Shown: in pieces, positions 31,868-44,381 of the stretch
Position numbering within the stretch: the first letter of the stretch is position 1
Layout: each line of letters opens with the position of its first letter
Assembly: GCA_036346225.1 (NCBI GenBank)
Contig: JARFIW010000884.1
Location: forward strand, 4,636,501 to 4,700,500
Source of the DNA: Platerodrilus igneus
Lineage: Eukaryota > Arthropoda > Insecta > Coleoptera > Lycidae
Reading direction: 5' to 3'
Length of the DNA: 64,000 nucleotides
Program-made: the position numbers and the translations under genes
The notes under the pieces: model-generated
Databases searched by the model: none
Seen by the model: the letters and a program-made list of their open reading frames with translations, nothing else
What the model was told of the DNA's origin: nothing

Positions 31868-33567
31868 GGTCAAATCGCTTGAAAAACGAAACGTTTGAGA
31901 ACAATATTTCAAGGCCAAATTGTAGGAATTTAAAAATTCTATCCAATGAGTGAAAACGTCAAAGAAAGTCAAGACCAACATAATTTTTTCAAATAGAATA
32001 CGTCATTTTTATGGCACAGTATTAGAGATGACTACGAAATGTTTTCAAAATACTACTTAATGACCTGGTTTTTCTTGAGAATTGTTTATGGTACAACTCA
32101 CAAGCTTTGAAATTTACAAGTTCGCCAGCATTAATATTATAAAATTAAGTCACTCATGTAAGATCGTAAGGGATCAAGTCGCAGTATATCAAGTCAAAGT
32201 AATTTCTTTTTCAAAGTAAGACGTTACTTTCGACCGCCTCAACATGCTATTGACTGAAAGGGAAAAAGTTTCTATATTTATGATGCGACAATATGGTGAC
32301 TGCATTAGGTCTTTTGGGCAGATAATGTCTTTGTTTTACGATAAGTATACAGATCGTGTACCAATTCAATTTCAAACTCTGTATTTCAGAACACTTTCAG
32401 ACGATTTGAAGAAAGGGAATTTAACAAGCACCGCTTGCAGAGTAAAATACCAAAATTAGCAACACATATGGATAACGTGAAGTAATCATTTGTAGAAAAT
32501 TCGCATTCTTTGAGAGGGAATCTAGCAAAGGCGATTAAAATTAGCACATTTTCTATTCATGAAATTGTTATAAAAGAAAAGTGGCATCCCTTTATAATAA
32601 ATTTTACTCAGGAGCTAGAGGAATGTGATCTGAATAGAAGAAATGAGTTGTATGATGAAATAAGACCTCTATGCGATAACAACAACACTCTTGTTTTTAA
32701 TATCGTCTTTTCCGATGAAGCTTCTTTCGTATTAAGTGAAGGGGATCGGCATAATTACCTTAATTATAGTGACAAGAACCCTTAGTGGATGCGTGGTCTC
32801 CACTTATAGTATCTTCAAACACTGAACGTATGGGTGGATTCTTGTGAACGTGTATTATGGAACCCTTCTTTTTCTCCTTTGGACTACTTGCTATGGGGCG
32901 TGTTAAAAATAATATGTTCACAACGAAACCTGCTAACGTAGCAGACATTAGGGAACGCATTCTGCACGAAGAAATCTAATTCTCACCAGAAATGAGAAGA
33001 GTTTTAAATTAAGTATGCCTACGATTAGGTCATTCTCAAGCAGCAGACGGAAAACAATTTGAAAATCTAATTCAGTAAAAACCTGTCTATACACAGCTTA
33101 TAGGATTGGAGGTATTAAATACTGTGGGGGTGACGACCCATCATTATTTTTGTTGGCACACATACATACAACACATGTACACGCGCGTGCGCATACACGC
33201 ACCCGCACACAAGCGCGTACACACACGCAAGGCACATACGCAAGCACGATGAGACCTAAGATCTGACCATGCAATCTACACGTAGGACATCCTGAATAAT
33301 ATTAATGCTGGCGCACCGTAAACTTTAAACCTCAAACTCGGACAATTCACAAGAAAAATAGGTTAGCACGTAGTATTTTGGAAATGTCTGGCTGCCATCT
33401 TTAATACTACATCAAGTTGCATTAAAAAAAGCATGTTGGTCTTGATCCCGCCTTGACTTATACCATCCAGATCAAAGATATGATTATTGAATAGAATTGT
33501 TGAAATCCTACAATTTTGCTGCAAAATATTTTTTTCCGAAATATTTTGTTTTTGAGATATTTGACTG
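31868..33567 (+). mobile_element. Mariner/IS630-type DNA transposon, dead, with long TIRs
   Basis: Diverged inverted repeats (about 31868-31990 and 33422-33567) share GTCAAAT, CAAATTGTAGGA, AATTCTAT.CAAT and GTCAAG.....AAGACCAACAT-like blocks and bracket a decayed transposase. Total length is about 1.7 kb. A CA-rich purine-pyrimidine tract (33165-33245) lies between the gene and the right TIR. I could not fix a TA target duplication. Confidence 0.7.
32244..33080 (+). pseudogene. Mariner-type transposase pseudogene (DUF4817/helix-turn-helix type)
   Basis: An N-terminal helix-turn-helix frame (32244-32459, EREKVSIFMMRQYGDCIRSF) is followed after stops by a second frame (32510-32785) with WHPFIINFTQELEECDLNRR and the first catalytic motif NIVFSDEASFVLSEG. 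Past another stop the text jumps from LNVWVDS to SFSPLDYLLWGVLK, the third catalytic motif, so the middle catalytic segment (normally QQDGAPPH-like) is deleted. The C-terminus ends in QAADGKQFENLIQ, typical of this family's QVDGGQFEHLI end. Such enzymes cut and paste the element; this one cannot. Confidence 0.8.
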
Positions 33568-33724
33568 AATATGGAAATTCAACTATGGCATGTTATATTG
33601 CATTTTAATTTTTTTATTTGTCACATTTATTTGTTCCAACGTTTCAGTAGTCTGCTACCTGAAATTTAAGCAGACCTGGCTTCCCCCCCAGAAAGTAACT
33701 GTGAGTAAGGTGTGTATGTGTATG

Positions 33725-34250
<526 letters not shown>

Positions 34251-34261
34251 TGTAGTATTGC

Positions 34262-35400
34262 TATCCGTGTTATGTTCTACCTCTAGGACCAGGAGCATCG
34301 CAAGCCGTAAATCCTAGTCGTCAAGAACGAACGCTCAACGGATATTCCATTATCAGTCCGGACCATCGGCAGCCGGAAATCCAGATGTTGAAAAGGCAAT
34401 GTAAGTGTGTGAATAGGCATTTGTGTTTGTACAGCGTGTGAGAAAGTAGCCATAAGGAAGGTGTATGTGTGTACAACATTTGTATATCAACACAAGCAGC
34501 AATTTTGAGAGAACGAAATGCGGATATTATTTCAGGCAAGCTTCCTTGTAGTTTAGGACCAGAATATAACCTGTCATTAAGAGAAATTCCTAATGAATCA
34601 GTAGAGAAACCATTAAAAACAACGCGTAGCATCGTAGTGCTACTTGTTATTTTAGTAGCCGCGCAGTAGCACATAATCGGAGGGAGTGTCGGCAAGGGAT
34701 ATGTGAGCAAGATCAAGATATTCCTGCAAAAAACCATTGTAAGCAAGTTTTTCATGAAAGAGTAAATGACGCCTTTCTAAATTCAAATAGCAATTAAACG
34801 CGGCACGACGATTTTTACCAAGCGGTTAAATGCTGTGATTAAAGGAAGAGCGACCGTGTAACGACCAGAATCGTCACGCGTGTGGGTTGCGAGAAAATGA
34901 GTCTCAAACAACACATCTTCCGGGGAGGTGAACGTAGGGATTTTATTTTCTTCCAATTCCCAGAAATTCCTTATTTATAGAATCAGGTTGAATGAAAAGT
35001 GAAGTAGCATTAACTGTACGGTTAACACACGAAACTTGACCAAGCAGCACGTAACCGAACATGGTTTGAATCGCCAAAGGGCGGCCAGGAATAATAGCGG
35101 AATTATCGGAAAACAGTACTTCGGCACATATCTCGGCACCTAGTAAAATTTCTACGGCAAGGACTGATGGAAAGTTTTATCAGTCAACTGGAGATTTTTA
35201 AATTTATTATAAACATGAAGAAGCAAGGAACAGCCCGGATTACTTCCTGTTATTTTAGGAAAATTGAAGCCTTGAATTGAATTCTATTTTCAGAATATTT
35301 AGAATTTACTGTGCAACAAACAGTGCTCTTGGACTTTATTATAGCGTCGGAAATTCCACTAACTTGGCGGGAAACCCCAGTACGATAAAGAACCAAACGT
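34262..35400 (-). pseudogene. BEL/Pao element 3: protease-to-RT fragment
   Basis: Reading the minus strand from the right, with several frame changes: a GSNPGCSLL...DKTFHQSLP segment, VEILLGAEICAEVLFSDNSA, IQTMFGYVLLGQVS, TSPEDVLFETHFLATHTRDD and GRYTVALPL, EYLDLAHISL, then LRVVFNGFSTDSLGISLNDR and LYSGPKLQGSLPEIISAFR, and ACVDIQMLY, which is the first catalytic RT motif. These align in order with residues 550-815 of element 1. It ends at the (GT)n tract on one side and at LINE C on the other. No LTR is seen. Confidence 0.75.
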
Positions 35401-36380
35401 TGATGGATAGACGAATAGTACATAGCTTATACAAAGAGCAAACAGCAGCAGAATTAGAGCTGGAACGCAGAGAAGTAAACATTAGAAAAGGGATGAGACA
35501 GGTATGTGCTTCATCCCCATTAATTTTTAACTTTTACATTGAAGAGGCAATGAATACTGTCAAAAGCAGGAAGACATTTGCAATTACTATACACTATGCA
35601 GAGAAAAAATTGATATGCTTAGATTTGTAGATGATATAGCGGTATTAGCATTTAGCAAGGAAGAGTTAGAAGGTGCTCTTCATGAAATGGAAACGGTTCT
35701 AACAGAGAAGTACTGTATGAAAATTAAAAAAATTAAAAAAAAAGTACTAGTTTGCAAAGGAGGAGAAAATAAATGAAAAACAACAACACAAATAGGTAAC
35801 ACGAACTAAGGATTTCTGTTACCTAGGAAGCCATATAACGCAAGATGGGAAAAGCGCAAAAGATATAAAACAAAAATTAGCACAAGGTCGTGCTACATTT
35901 AACAAAGAAAACAACTACTGTGTTCAAAGACAACAAACATAGAAACAAGGAAAAGATTGCTTAAAACATATGTGTGGATCACAGCACTGTACGGCTGTGA
36001 AGACTGAACAGTAGGAGAAGCAGACAAGAAAAAGATAGAAGTCTTTGAAATGTGGTGCTACAAACGTATGATGAAGATATCATGGAGAGACAAAGTTATG
36101 AACGAAAATGTACTAAAAATGGTAGGGGAGGAAAAAAATATGTGGAAAACGGTCAAAAACAGGAGAGATAGGTTGATAGGTCACATACTAACGCATGAAA
36201 GAATAGTGCGGAATATATTAAAAGCAGAGATAAGAAAAAGAGAAGTAGAGGTAGACCTAGGTTAGACTACTGCACACAGATAGTGAAAGATGTAGGCTGT
36301 AGGAATTTCAGGGAAATGTGTAGGCTACCTCAGAATAGAAATCAATGGAGGTACGCATCCAACCAGTTCCAAGATGGATA
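35401..36380 (+). pseudogene. LINE C, 5'-truncated in the RT domain
   Basis: It begins abruptly at GATAGACGAATAGTACATAG, matching LINE B from 13185 on, so the first half of the element is missing as expected for a 5'-truncated retrotransposition. It keeps the RxGMRQVCASSPLIFNFYIEE region, a FVDDIAVLA box (the family has FADD) near 35625, YKRMMKISWRDKVM near 36060, and RLPQNRNQWRYASNQ near 36335. Frames are broken at several sites. Confidence 0.82.
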
Positions 36381-37690
36381 AATTAAAGACAAAAAAAGTA
36401 ACTTTACTTAAACATTATGATTATTATAAACAACTACAAGTATTGGTTGGGCAATATTTTCGAATAATGTTAATTGTGTGAAAAGATTTACTGGTAAACT
36501 ATTAATTCGGCAAATGTCTAAGTGTTGGGGGATTTTGGCACCCACGGGCTGCTTAACTCCCTTTACTGCATCTCAGTGAAATAGGGCATAAAATTAGAAA
36601 ACAATAGAAGAGGAACCGAGCTGTATACATGCTGTGTGAGAATTTCAGGGAACTGTGGAAGTTAGCTCAGAATATAAATAAGTGCAGGTACATTTCCAAC
36701 CAGTTTTGAGATGGAAAACCTAATGACAAAAAAATAAGCGCAGATAAATCTGATGATTATTATAAACAACTACAGGAGTTGGTTGTAAAATATCTGCAAC
36801 TAATGTTAACAGTGCGAAAAGATATATTAGAAAAATATTAAATCGGTAAATGTTCAAGTGCTGGGGAACTTGGCAGCCATAGGTTGCTAACCCCCTCCAC
36901 AACCCTACATGTGATTTTCCAGTGCTCTACCCGAAGGTACTACATTGGCCAGGAAGAGAGTTTTTTTTACCTGGGAAATTTGGAATTTTGCTGAACCCTT
37001 GCTGTTCCAAGCAAGGTAGGGATCTTTAACGTGCGTTACAACACTCACACACGGGACCTCCATTTTACCTCTTATCCGAACGAGGGTGTATTTTTGTGAA
37101 AAATGCTCGCCTAACATTTTTCAAGCGGACCGTGTTGGGATTCGAACCCGGGACCTTGGCCGCCCCCTCCACAACCACTGAATGTCGGAGAATTAGGGTA
37201 TATAATTGTAAAACAAAAGAAGGGGACCGAACTGCATATAACAATAAAGAATAGCGCATATGACGAAAGACAACAAACATAGAAATAAGAAGAAAATTGT
37301 TGAAAGTATATGTGTGGAGCACACTACAGTATGCCTATGAAATACGGACCGTAGGAAAAGCAAACAGAAAAACGGTAGCAGCCTTTTGGAATGCTGTGCT
37401 TCAGATGTATGAGGATGATAGCATGGACAGACAAAGTTAATTACAAATAGGTTATAGAAATAGTAGGGGGCAAGGATATCTGTGGAAAAAATATAGGAGA
37501 AATAGAAGGGCAAAATACGTTTTAAGGCATTTTTGGGGAATAGTATGGGATATATTACAAGCAGAGATAGGAAAAAGGAGGTAGATGTAGACCTAGATCA
37601 GATAGTGATAGATGCAGACTGTGCAAATTTTAGGGAAATGTGTGGGTTAGTTCAGAATAGGAAACTGAAGACTTAATGATGATGATAATG
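36381..37690 (+). repeat. LINE C 3' tail and two more LINE 3'-end units
   Basis: Order: tail (GATTATTATAAACAACTAC, 36417 on), a short 3'-end unit (36566-36890, with last codons near 36700 and its own tail), a SINE (36905-37162), then a longer LINE C-terminal unit (about 37177-37690, ending AATGATGATGATAATGG). This is the same order as 14166-15445, but the SINE sits one unit further downstream. Confidence 0.75.
36905..37162 (-). mobile_element. tRNA-derived SINE copy 4, with perfect target duplication
   Basis: A 14-bp duplication CCCCCTCCACAACC lies at 36891-36904 and 37163-37176. The minus strand keeps the B box GGGTTCGAATCCC and the body but starts at CGGCCAAGGTCCC, so the A box is absent and the copy is 5'-truncated. 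The clean duplication fixes the SINE 3' terminus as ...GAAAATCACATGTAG. Confidence 0.88.
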
Positions 37691-40179
37691 GTACCCTTGT
37701 AATATTAGACAGAAGAAATAGTAGTTGGTTTCATCAAAAATTTCTTATTAAATTACCAAAACTGCCAGTAAGTTTTGATAAACCTAAAGCTTATTCTTGT
37801 TAAATTACGATAAACTCATAGAGCCGTCAATGACTTTTGGTAAAATTACTTCAATTTAATGTAAATGCTCATAAGTAGATTATGTTATTTCATCGCGAAT
37901 TTTTGAGCTATTACCAGTAAATTTATTGCAGATTATATGTTATACGGCGTTGTTATTTCACCAAGAATTCGTTGTTAAATTACTAAAACTATTAGTAAGT
38001 TTTCTAAGCGGTTGTCATTTTACCAAATATTGCCATTTAGAAAGTACCTATGAGAAATGAACCTTATACTTAGTTTTTCCGTATGGGCTTTATTTTAAAT
38101 TTATCTGAAATTGCTTGAAACTGGGTTTATAGGCAATTACATACGTTGCATTATATTAGTAGTGCTTAGTTCTTACAAATGGATACCTAAATTTTTTAAA
38201 AACTCATTATAAAAGTAAAAATTAATTGTTGGCGCCATATGCAAACGTGTGTTAGACAAAGATAGAGATATCACAACATTACTGGTTGCCTACCCTCAAG
38301 GTCATGCCTCACGTGCTAACATTGGTGATTCCATTCCAGTTTGTATTCAGTTCATTGCAAATCCAATTGTGATTTAACTAGAAAAGGTTTTTTTCATTTT
38401 TCAGAAGTACAATATGGAGCCAAATATTGATAAAATCGTCAAAAGGTCAGTGCTACCCCGGTTGACGGTATCATATTCGACTTGTTACATTAAATGCTAT
38501 AAAACCTATTATATTCTTTAAAATTTTAACATCTTCCTTTTATGCTAAAATTCTCTGACAGTTTTTTAACCCAAACAAATGTTTTATATAAAAAAAATAT
38601 TAATTATCCCAAAACCATAATTTTGGCACTTGTCCAATTCTCATTTCAAGTATCCCAATATCTGAAGCTCTTTGTAGATAAGTAGTAACTCATTTCGAAT
38701 AAGTGATATCAGAATTATTTAATGAGAATTATTTAAATAGCAAGAACCTTTTTAATATTTTCCTTAAGCATTTTCGGCTTTGATTAAAACTGTGCAGCTC
38801 TCTGAAGACAACGATTTAAAAGATGTATATGTACCCGTCTCTCGGCTGCAACTTGAATAAATAAATATTTAAACACGATCTAAACAAAGAATTGGTTGAA
38901 TAAAGCTACTTGTTTATCGCAAGGCGTCTAGCTTGTTCCGTGTTTCAAGTGGATAAGTGATGGAATGATGTAAGCCATTAGCTGTTTATATCCGGGTAGA
39001 ACAAAGATATTATAACCAGCGTAATTGAAAATGAGTACGAAACATAGTCTTGCATCACTTTTATTGTTACATGAAATAATGTCTTAAAATATTTGTGTTT
39101 CCCTTTCATAATTGTTGACAAAAACTGTTGGAACTTCCGTGGTTAAATAAAAATTTATTTAACCACAAATTTCATTTGAAATTAGCTACCTACTGAGAAT
39201 TAATGCGAAGTGGTAACAGGTACGATAACCACATTTCTGTTTATTATTATTTACCTAGCATTCCATATTTACAAATTATGCAAACGTTAAGTTTGACTTG
39301 GTAGAATTTATTCATAGAACAAGCAGACGTATATGAAGGATAAGAACAAAATAGCTTCCGTATAAAATTGTTAATAAGATTATTAATTTTGTGCTAATGG
39401 CAATTTACAAGGTTATGTATTCAGTAGAATTGCGATAATTCGCTGGGTAATTATTATAAACAACTTCCTTCTATACGTAAAAAGACAAATCAGGGTGTAA
39501 TTTAAAATTGAGGAAGGATAACTGTCGATTTTCTTTTTATGGCTAACGTGTAAAAAATTAGAACCATTTAAACTAGCAGAACGTGTATGGTCTCGTACTA
39601 AGCACAGAGAGAAAACTGATATTTTTGGATAAATTGATATTTTAAATTCTAGCAATTCCTTGATATTTAATATATCTAATACTAGAATATTATAGCTGTA
39701 TGTGCACAGGAATCATTTAAAAAATTTTGATAGCGTAACTGCACATTCTGTACCTTTTACTAAGATGGTTTAGCCGTATGTTACAAATACTAACAGTTGT
39801 AGGGTATTTGATGTAGATGTGGTCTCTTTGTCTTGGTATCTAGCAGATACGACAACTATGTGTTAGCAATACAAAAGATACTAGGTGCGACTAATTCTAT
39901 CTCATAGATATTACTTGCCATGAATTTGTTACGTTCACTTTGTATTCATAAATTTACTGCCTCAGTTTAAAAACCATTTCAATTTCTACTTATTTGAATA
40001 TGGGTTCGCTACACTTTTATTATTTTAAGTAGGCTCAGTTCGACAATCAACGTCACTCGTCCTCTATTTAATTTACATGGCCAAGTACTGATATTACAAT
40101 GTGGTTTCTTATCTAGACGTGTTGTAACAGTCGTTCTTTGACCGTTACAGAATTAATACAGTTTCTGTATATAATTATG

Positions 40180-40184
<5 letters not shown>
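37691..40184. other. Unassigned AT-rich region
   Basis: About 2.5 kb with no supported ORF. Near 37740-38030 the phrase AATTACCAAAACT...AGTAAGTTTT occurs twice, a diverged repeat. A short exon-like signal at 38405 is listed separately. Confidence 0.4.
38405..38445 (+). other. Candidate short coding exon
   Basis: A pyrimidine tract and AG (TTTTTTTCATTTTTCAG ending 38404) precede 41 bases containing ATGGAGCCAAATATTG (38414 on) and ending AAAAG|GTCAGT, a good splice donor. The frame from the ATG is open to the donor. A chance combination is quite possible. Confidence 0.22.
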
Positions 40185-40233
<49 letters not shown>

Positions 40234-40236
<3 letters not shown>

Positions 40237-41590
40237 CTATGCTCCTCTCTATTAGAAATTGTGCCTTACCATTTGGACGTCATAAAAATGCAGTGGTCTT
40301 CTATTTGAAAATATAACTCCAGCAATTTTCACCTAAATAAAACTTTGTTACAAATTTTGTGTTTTGATTACGATATGTTCTAGTTTGATATTTATAAAAA
40401 TTGCTTCTCCAAGTTGATCTACCACGGCTACCTTTAGGCGCCACCTCCTATGATATGCTTACCCCAACTACACATTCTTTCAACACCTTTATACACAACA
40501 AAATATAAAAATAAAATAAAATCCTTGGACAAACATACACTCTTTTATTCATATGACATAAATGATTATTCAGACAATTTCAATATTTACATTGTCATAT
40601 TTGCAATAAAACATTTTACCCTTTTTTTCAATTTAAATTGTTTGTGAGTTATTACACTTCAACCTTTTTATTTTTCAAAGTAGAAGGGCCTATCGTGAAA
40701 CCCTAAGTTTACCTTTACTTGGTCTACGGTGAGCTCAGTATAAACCTTTTTCCTTGATATGCATAAAATATTGCATGGTCAAATTACTCTAAAGACTTGT
40801 TTACTCTTTACATAATAAATTATTACTCCTGTTATTACCTACTCAAATAATAATAGAAAATTGTCTTTTATACACAGTAATCAAATTAATTTTCAGTTCA
40901 TAAAATTTTTACCATATAATTCTAAACACACTAGCTTTATAACACAATGCCAGCACCACAGTTCAACAATAAAACAAAATTCGTTACCTGGTGTGTTCTT
41001 CGGACGTACCACCTCCTTGGATTTTCCCCACATTCTCACTCCTACATGGACAGCTGCTCCATTTCAACTCGTTCATTCAGTTCCCCCCGAGTTATTAGTG
41101 GATGCTTTTCATACCACCATCTATCCAAATCCAAATTATCACAATTTAACGTGCCACCAGCACTCTCGTTCAAGAAATACTTGGTTCGCTTACCTCAGTA
41201 GCATCCTGTTGTACTCGTACAATTATTTATACTAATTTATTTTCAACCCGTTTAATCTGTTAGCGCCAACTTGTTCATTTAGAACACTTGTAACAATGTA
41301 CGACGGACTGCACTATGTCGTGGCTTTTAATTTTAAATTAGGATGTCTTCACGATGCTACTTAATGTACTCAAAGCAGATCAGAAGATTAAGAAAGTCCT
41401 ACCACCCTGGCAAGAGCATTTATAATCTTCAAACCCCTTCTCTAGCCACATATTTCTGTAGCTTTCGCTGAACTATCACATTCGTTACAAACAATTCTCC
41501 AAATTCCTCCACTCAAATACCCAACGATCTTTTAAAACTCAGAATTCACTCCTTCCACCATGGCTTTAGCACGAAAAACTAGCTATCAGT
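40234..41590 (-). mobile_element. (TA)n-bounded LTR-like repeat, copy B (partial)
   Basis: It follows a (TA)n run (about 40185-40235) and keeps the family landmarks on the minus strand: TATA-like GATTATAAATGC (41417-41428), donor-like CCAG|GTAAC (40983-40991), GTGAGCTCAGTATAAACC (about 40728-40746), and a weak primer-like box near 40275-40300. It stops at 41590, where the gag-only LTR element is inserted; the remaining promoter-distal ~850 bp are not found on the far side. Confidence 0.6.
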
Positions 41591-42441
41591 TGCAACCGTC
41601 GACGCTTACCCAGAAATTCATTCCTCTCCATATATTCTGACCACCTGCAAAACACGCCCATAGTGCCTACGTTACTATTTTCCTTGCAGTCATGCGTTGA
41701 TAACCACTGCTTTATGTCTCACTCGTGTTTCCCTTACTTTCGTCGAGCCCCACTTGCTACGGTTACCGTTTCCTCGCTAAATGTGCGTCTTGAAAATCTT
41801 TATCGTCGACAAACATCTTGCATCTTTGTTTCGCCCATTTGTCTTTTAAAATATACTTGTCTGTCACGCGCTTGAAAACTGCTTATCCTTCTATTAGCTG
41901 ATGTATTCTCTGTCTCCCTTGATTGCTTGCTAACGACTCTCCGTCCCTTAAAATTATTGATTTTTGCTTCAAAAATAACATATTTGTTCGTTAACCTGAC
42001 TTTTCCGTTGTACAATACCTTGAAATGTTATCGCCTCGTTTTATAGCTTTCGAAGAAATATGTATTTACTTGAAGCTCTCATTCTCTGAACTCCTCGACC
42101 GTTTGGTTATGTTATTTTGTAGACTTCTACGAATTAAGGTAACTTACCTTTTTGTTTACGCTGCTAAACAAATATCCACTGCATCAATTATTGATTTTTA
42201 TATACCGTGAAGCTTTAATATTACACATGTTTGCCTGAAATAGTCAACCTTGTATTAAATTACCGTATACAAATTATTGATTTTTACCTACCTACCAATT
42301 ATTGATTTTTACCTTGTCTTATACTAAAATATGCAAACTCCTGATTTGAAGCGTAATAAATAATTTATTATTTTTCTATCTACTGGGTCGTTATAAAAAT
42401 ACCTTCTGGGCCTATTTACACACGTTAACCTTTAACCTACA
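41591..42441 (-). repeat. Gag-only element, 3' LTR (851 bp)
   Basis: Longer than its partner by 27 bp, mainly from a tandem duplication around ATTATTGATTTTTACC (42270-42315). Differences elsewhere amount to a few percent, so it is older than BEL/Pao element 1. Confidence 0.85.
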
Positions 42442-42444
42442 CAG

Positions 42445-42751
42445 TATATACCTCGTATTTGAATACAAATTTAAACAACTTTTTGGCTTATTTTGAATTC
42501 AAATACGAAACCCTATACCGACTTTTATCCCTACCTATATTTACATCCCTCTATCGAATCAGCTATCTCTACCTATACCTATCTATCCAACATATCACTA
42601 CTTATTTAACCTATTTCTACATATTTCTATCTATCTATATCTATCTTCCCTTATCTCTATTTACTTAACTTGTTTCTATCTATCTACACCTATCTATTCA
42701 CATCTATCACTATTTATCTACATCTATTTCTGTCTATCACTATCTATTTAT
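42445..42751. repeat. Degenerate (TATC)n/(ATCT)n tract between gag and 3' LTR
   Basis: TATCTATC-like tetranucleotides recur through 42530-42750. No polypurine tract is obvious on the minus strand. Confidence 0.7.
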
Positions 42752-44199
42752 TCAACTTACTTCCCTTAGATGTTCGTATTTATACACAATTACGTCTAGT
42801 GATTTGTCACCGTCTAAAAATTCTGTCCCTGTCGTCTCCCTACTAGGTCCCTGTTGTCCAACAACTTCCGCATATGTCCGTGGCGTCGTCTCTACCGTAT
42901 TAGTCATCTCGTTGTCTCTAACTGGTGTTGTCGTCTCCGTCCTCCTCATGTCCGGTGAACTGTTTTGTCGTGGTATCATCGGTCGTGGCGTCGGTCCTCC
43001 ACTTGCACTGTTACTCCAGAAAAATGTCTTTTTTGGTTCCCAGTTGAGTCCTGTATTCCTGTTAAAATTAGTCCCCCGTCTATGATAATTATCTCCCCTA
43101 TTTTCGAATCTAACCATATTAACGTTCCTTTCCCTATTTTCACAAGGTCTTCTGGTGCTCACATCGTCATACCTCTGCAGGTACTCTAAAAACATTTCCC
43201 TATCTACAATATTTTGTAACGCTACATGTTGCCTAACCTCAACTTCGAAGTGTCGCGAAAGATACTTAATAATTTGTCGATCCGTCAAAGGTGGACTCAA
43301 CTGCTTTGCTATGCTGTACTTGCGAATAGCATACTGTTCCATACTTGCAGCATATTCACCAGTGTATTTTTCCGTGATTAAATCGTCACGTACTTGATCT
43401 TGTTTGTGATCGCTCCAATAATGCTTTAAAAACTTGTTTTCAGACTCCCTATATGACTCTATTTCCTGTCCAATTAAATTATACCAGGCCTCAGCATGGT
43501 CTTTTAACAACGCCTTAACCGTGTTTAATTTTGCCCGTTCATCATACAAATTTCCAACCAAATTTCCACCGCTGTTAATAGAAATTTGAGGGTTTACCAT
43601 ATCGCCCCCGTAAAATTTCATGTGTTGTTCTAATGATACGTTAGTGAAAACAAATCTGGAACCATTCCCATCAAATTTGATACATTCTGTCTAATGCCAC
43701 TTACCTCTCCTTCAACCCTTCCTAATTGATCTTTACACAAGTCCGTAACCTCGGTCATTTTTGCATTTATTTGTTCCTCACAGAAGATTCTTACCACAGT
43801 TTTTAACTGTCACATTTCCTGACTCAGACTTCTTATACCTCGTTCGTTCTTATCGACCCTAGTCTCTACTTCCCCCATCTTTTTTGTTAAACTGTTCTTA
43901 AATTCATTAAATTCTTGGGTAGATCCATCTATCTTTTTACTTAGGGTTTCTGTCATCCGTTCTAAATTTTGTTTCGGGCCTTGACTCATTTGTTCAAATT
44001 TCTTATTGCATTTCTCCCTACTTGAACGCATCTCCCCTAGCATTCTCATCATTAACTCGTTTCCTTGCTCTCCCGATTCCGTCTTCGGCTGATCTCTACT
44101 TCCTCCTGCTTGCTCCATTTCTTGTGTTCTCTCAAATAACGCACTGTCACTGCTACCTATTTCAACCCCTTGACTTTTTAGCCACTCTTTCCCCTGCAT
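42752..44199 (-). pseudogene. Gag of the gag-only element (coiled-coil N-terminus, capsid-like core)
   Basis: The N-terminal frame (44199-43810, 129 codons from MQGKEWLKSQGVEIG) is hydrophilic with heptad-like text (KKFEQMSQGPKQNLERMTET, VETRVDKNERGIRSLSQ), suggesting a coiled coil. After a stop at 43810 the same frame continues ~60 residues, then shifts. The second frame (43621-42752, 289 codons) has FYGGDMVNPQ, then HAEAWYNLIGQEIESYRESE, KFLKHYWSDHKQ, YAIRKYSIAKQL and LSRHFEVEVRQHV, the order of a retrotransposon gag core. The tail is rich in N, T, P and R, with no CCHC zinc knuckle, and the frame ends without any protease. Confidence 0.8.
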
Positions 44200-44345
44200 A
44201 CGTTTAACTTACCCTTACACCTACTCAAAATATTTACAATACTCACACACTGAAAAATAATATCTACAAAATTTTCACTCACTGAACTCGCTCTCAGCTC
44301 GCCAGTTTCCTGGAATAAAATTTTTAATTTTATCTGGGAAATCGT

Positions 44346-44367
44346 GCCCCTCACGTTCGGGTCGCCA
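44346..44367 (-). promoter_or_regulatory. Primer-binding site of the gag-only element
   Basis: The minus strand reads TGGCGACCCGAACGTGAGG, whose complement resembles the 3' end of insect tRNA-Lys (CCCCACGTTGGGCGCCA) with changes. It lies 14 bases inside the 5' LTR. Confidence 0.65.
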
Positions 44368-44381
44368 TAATTGCTATTATT

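Noticed and set aside
40861..41235. 124-codon plus-strand ORF
   Set aside because: Antisense to LTR-like copy B and not conserved in copies A, C or D.
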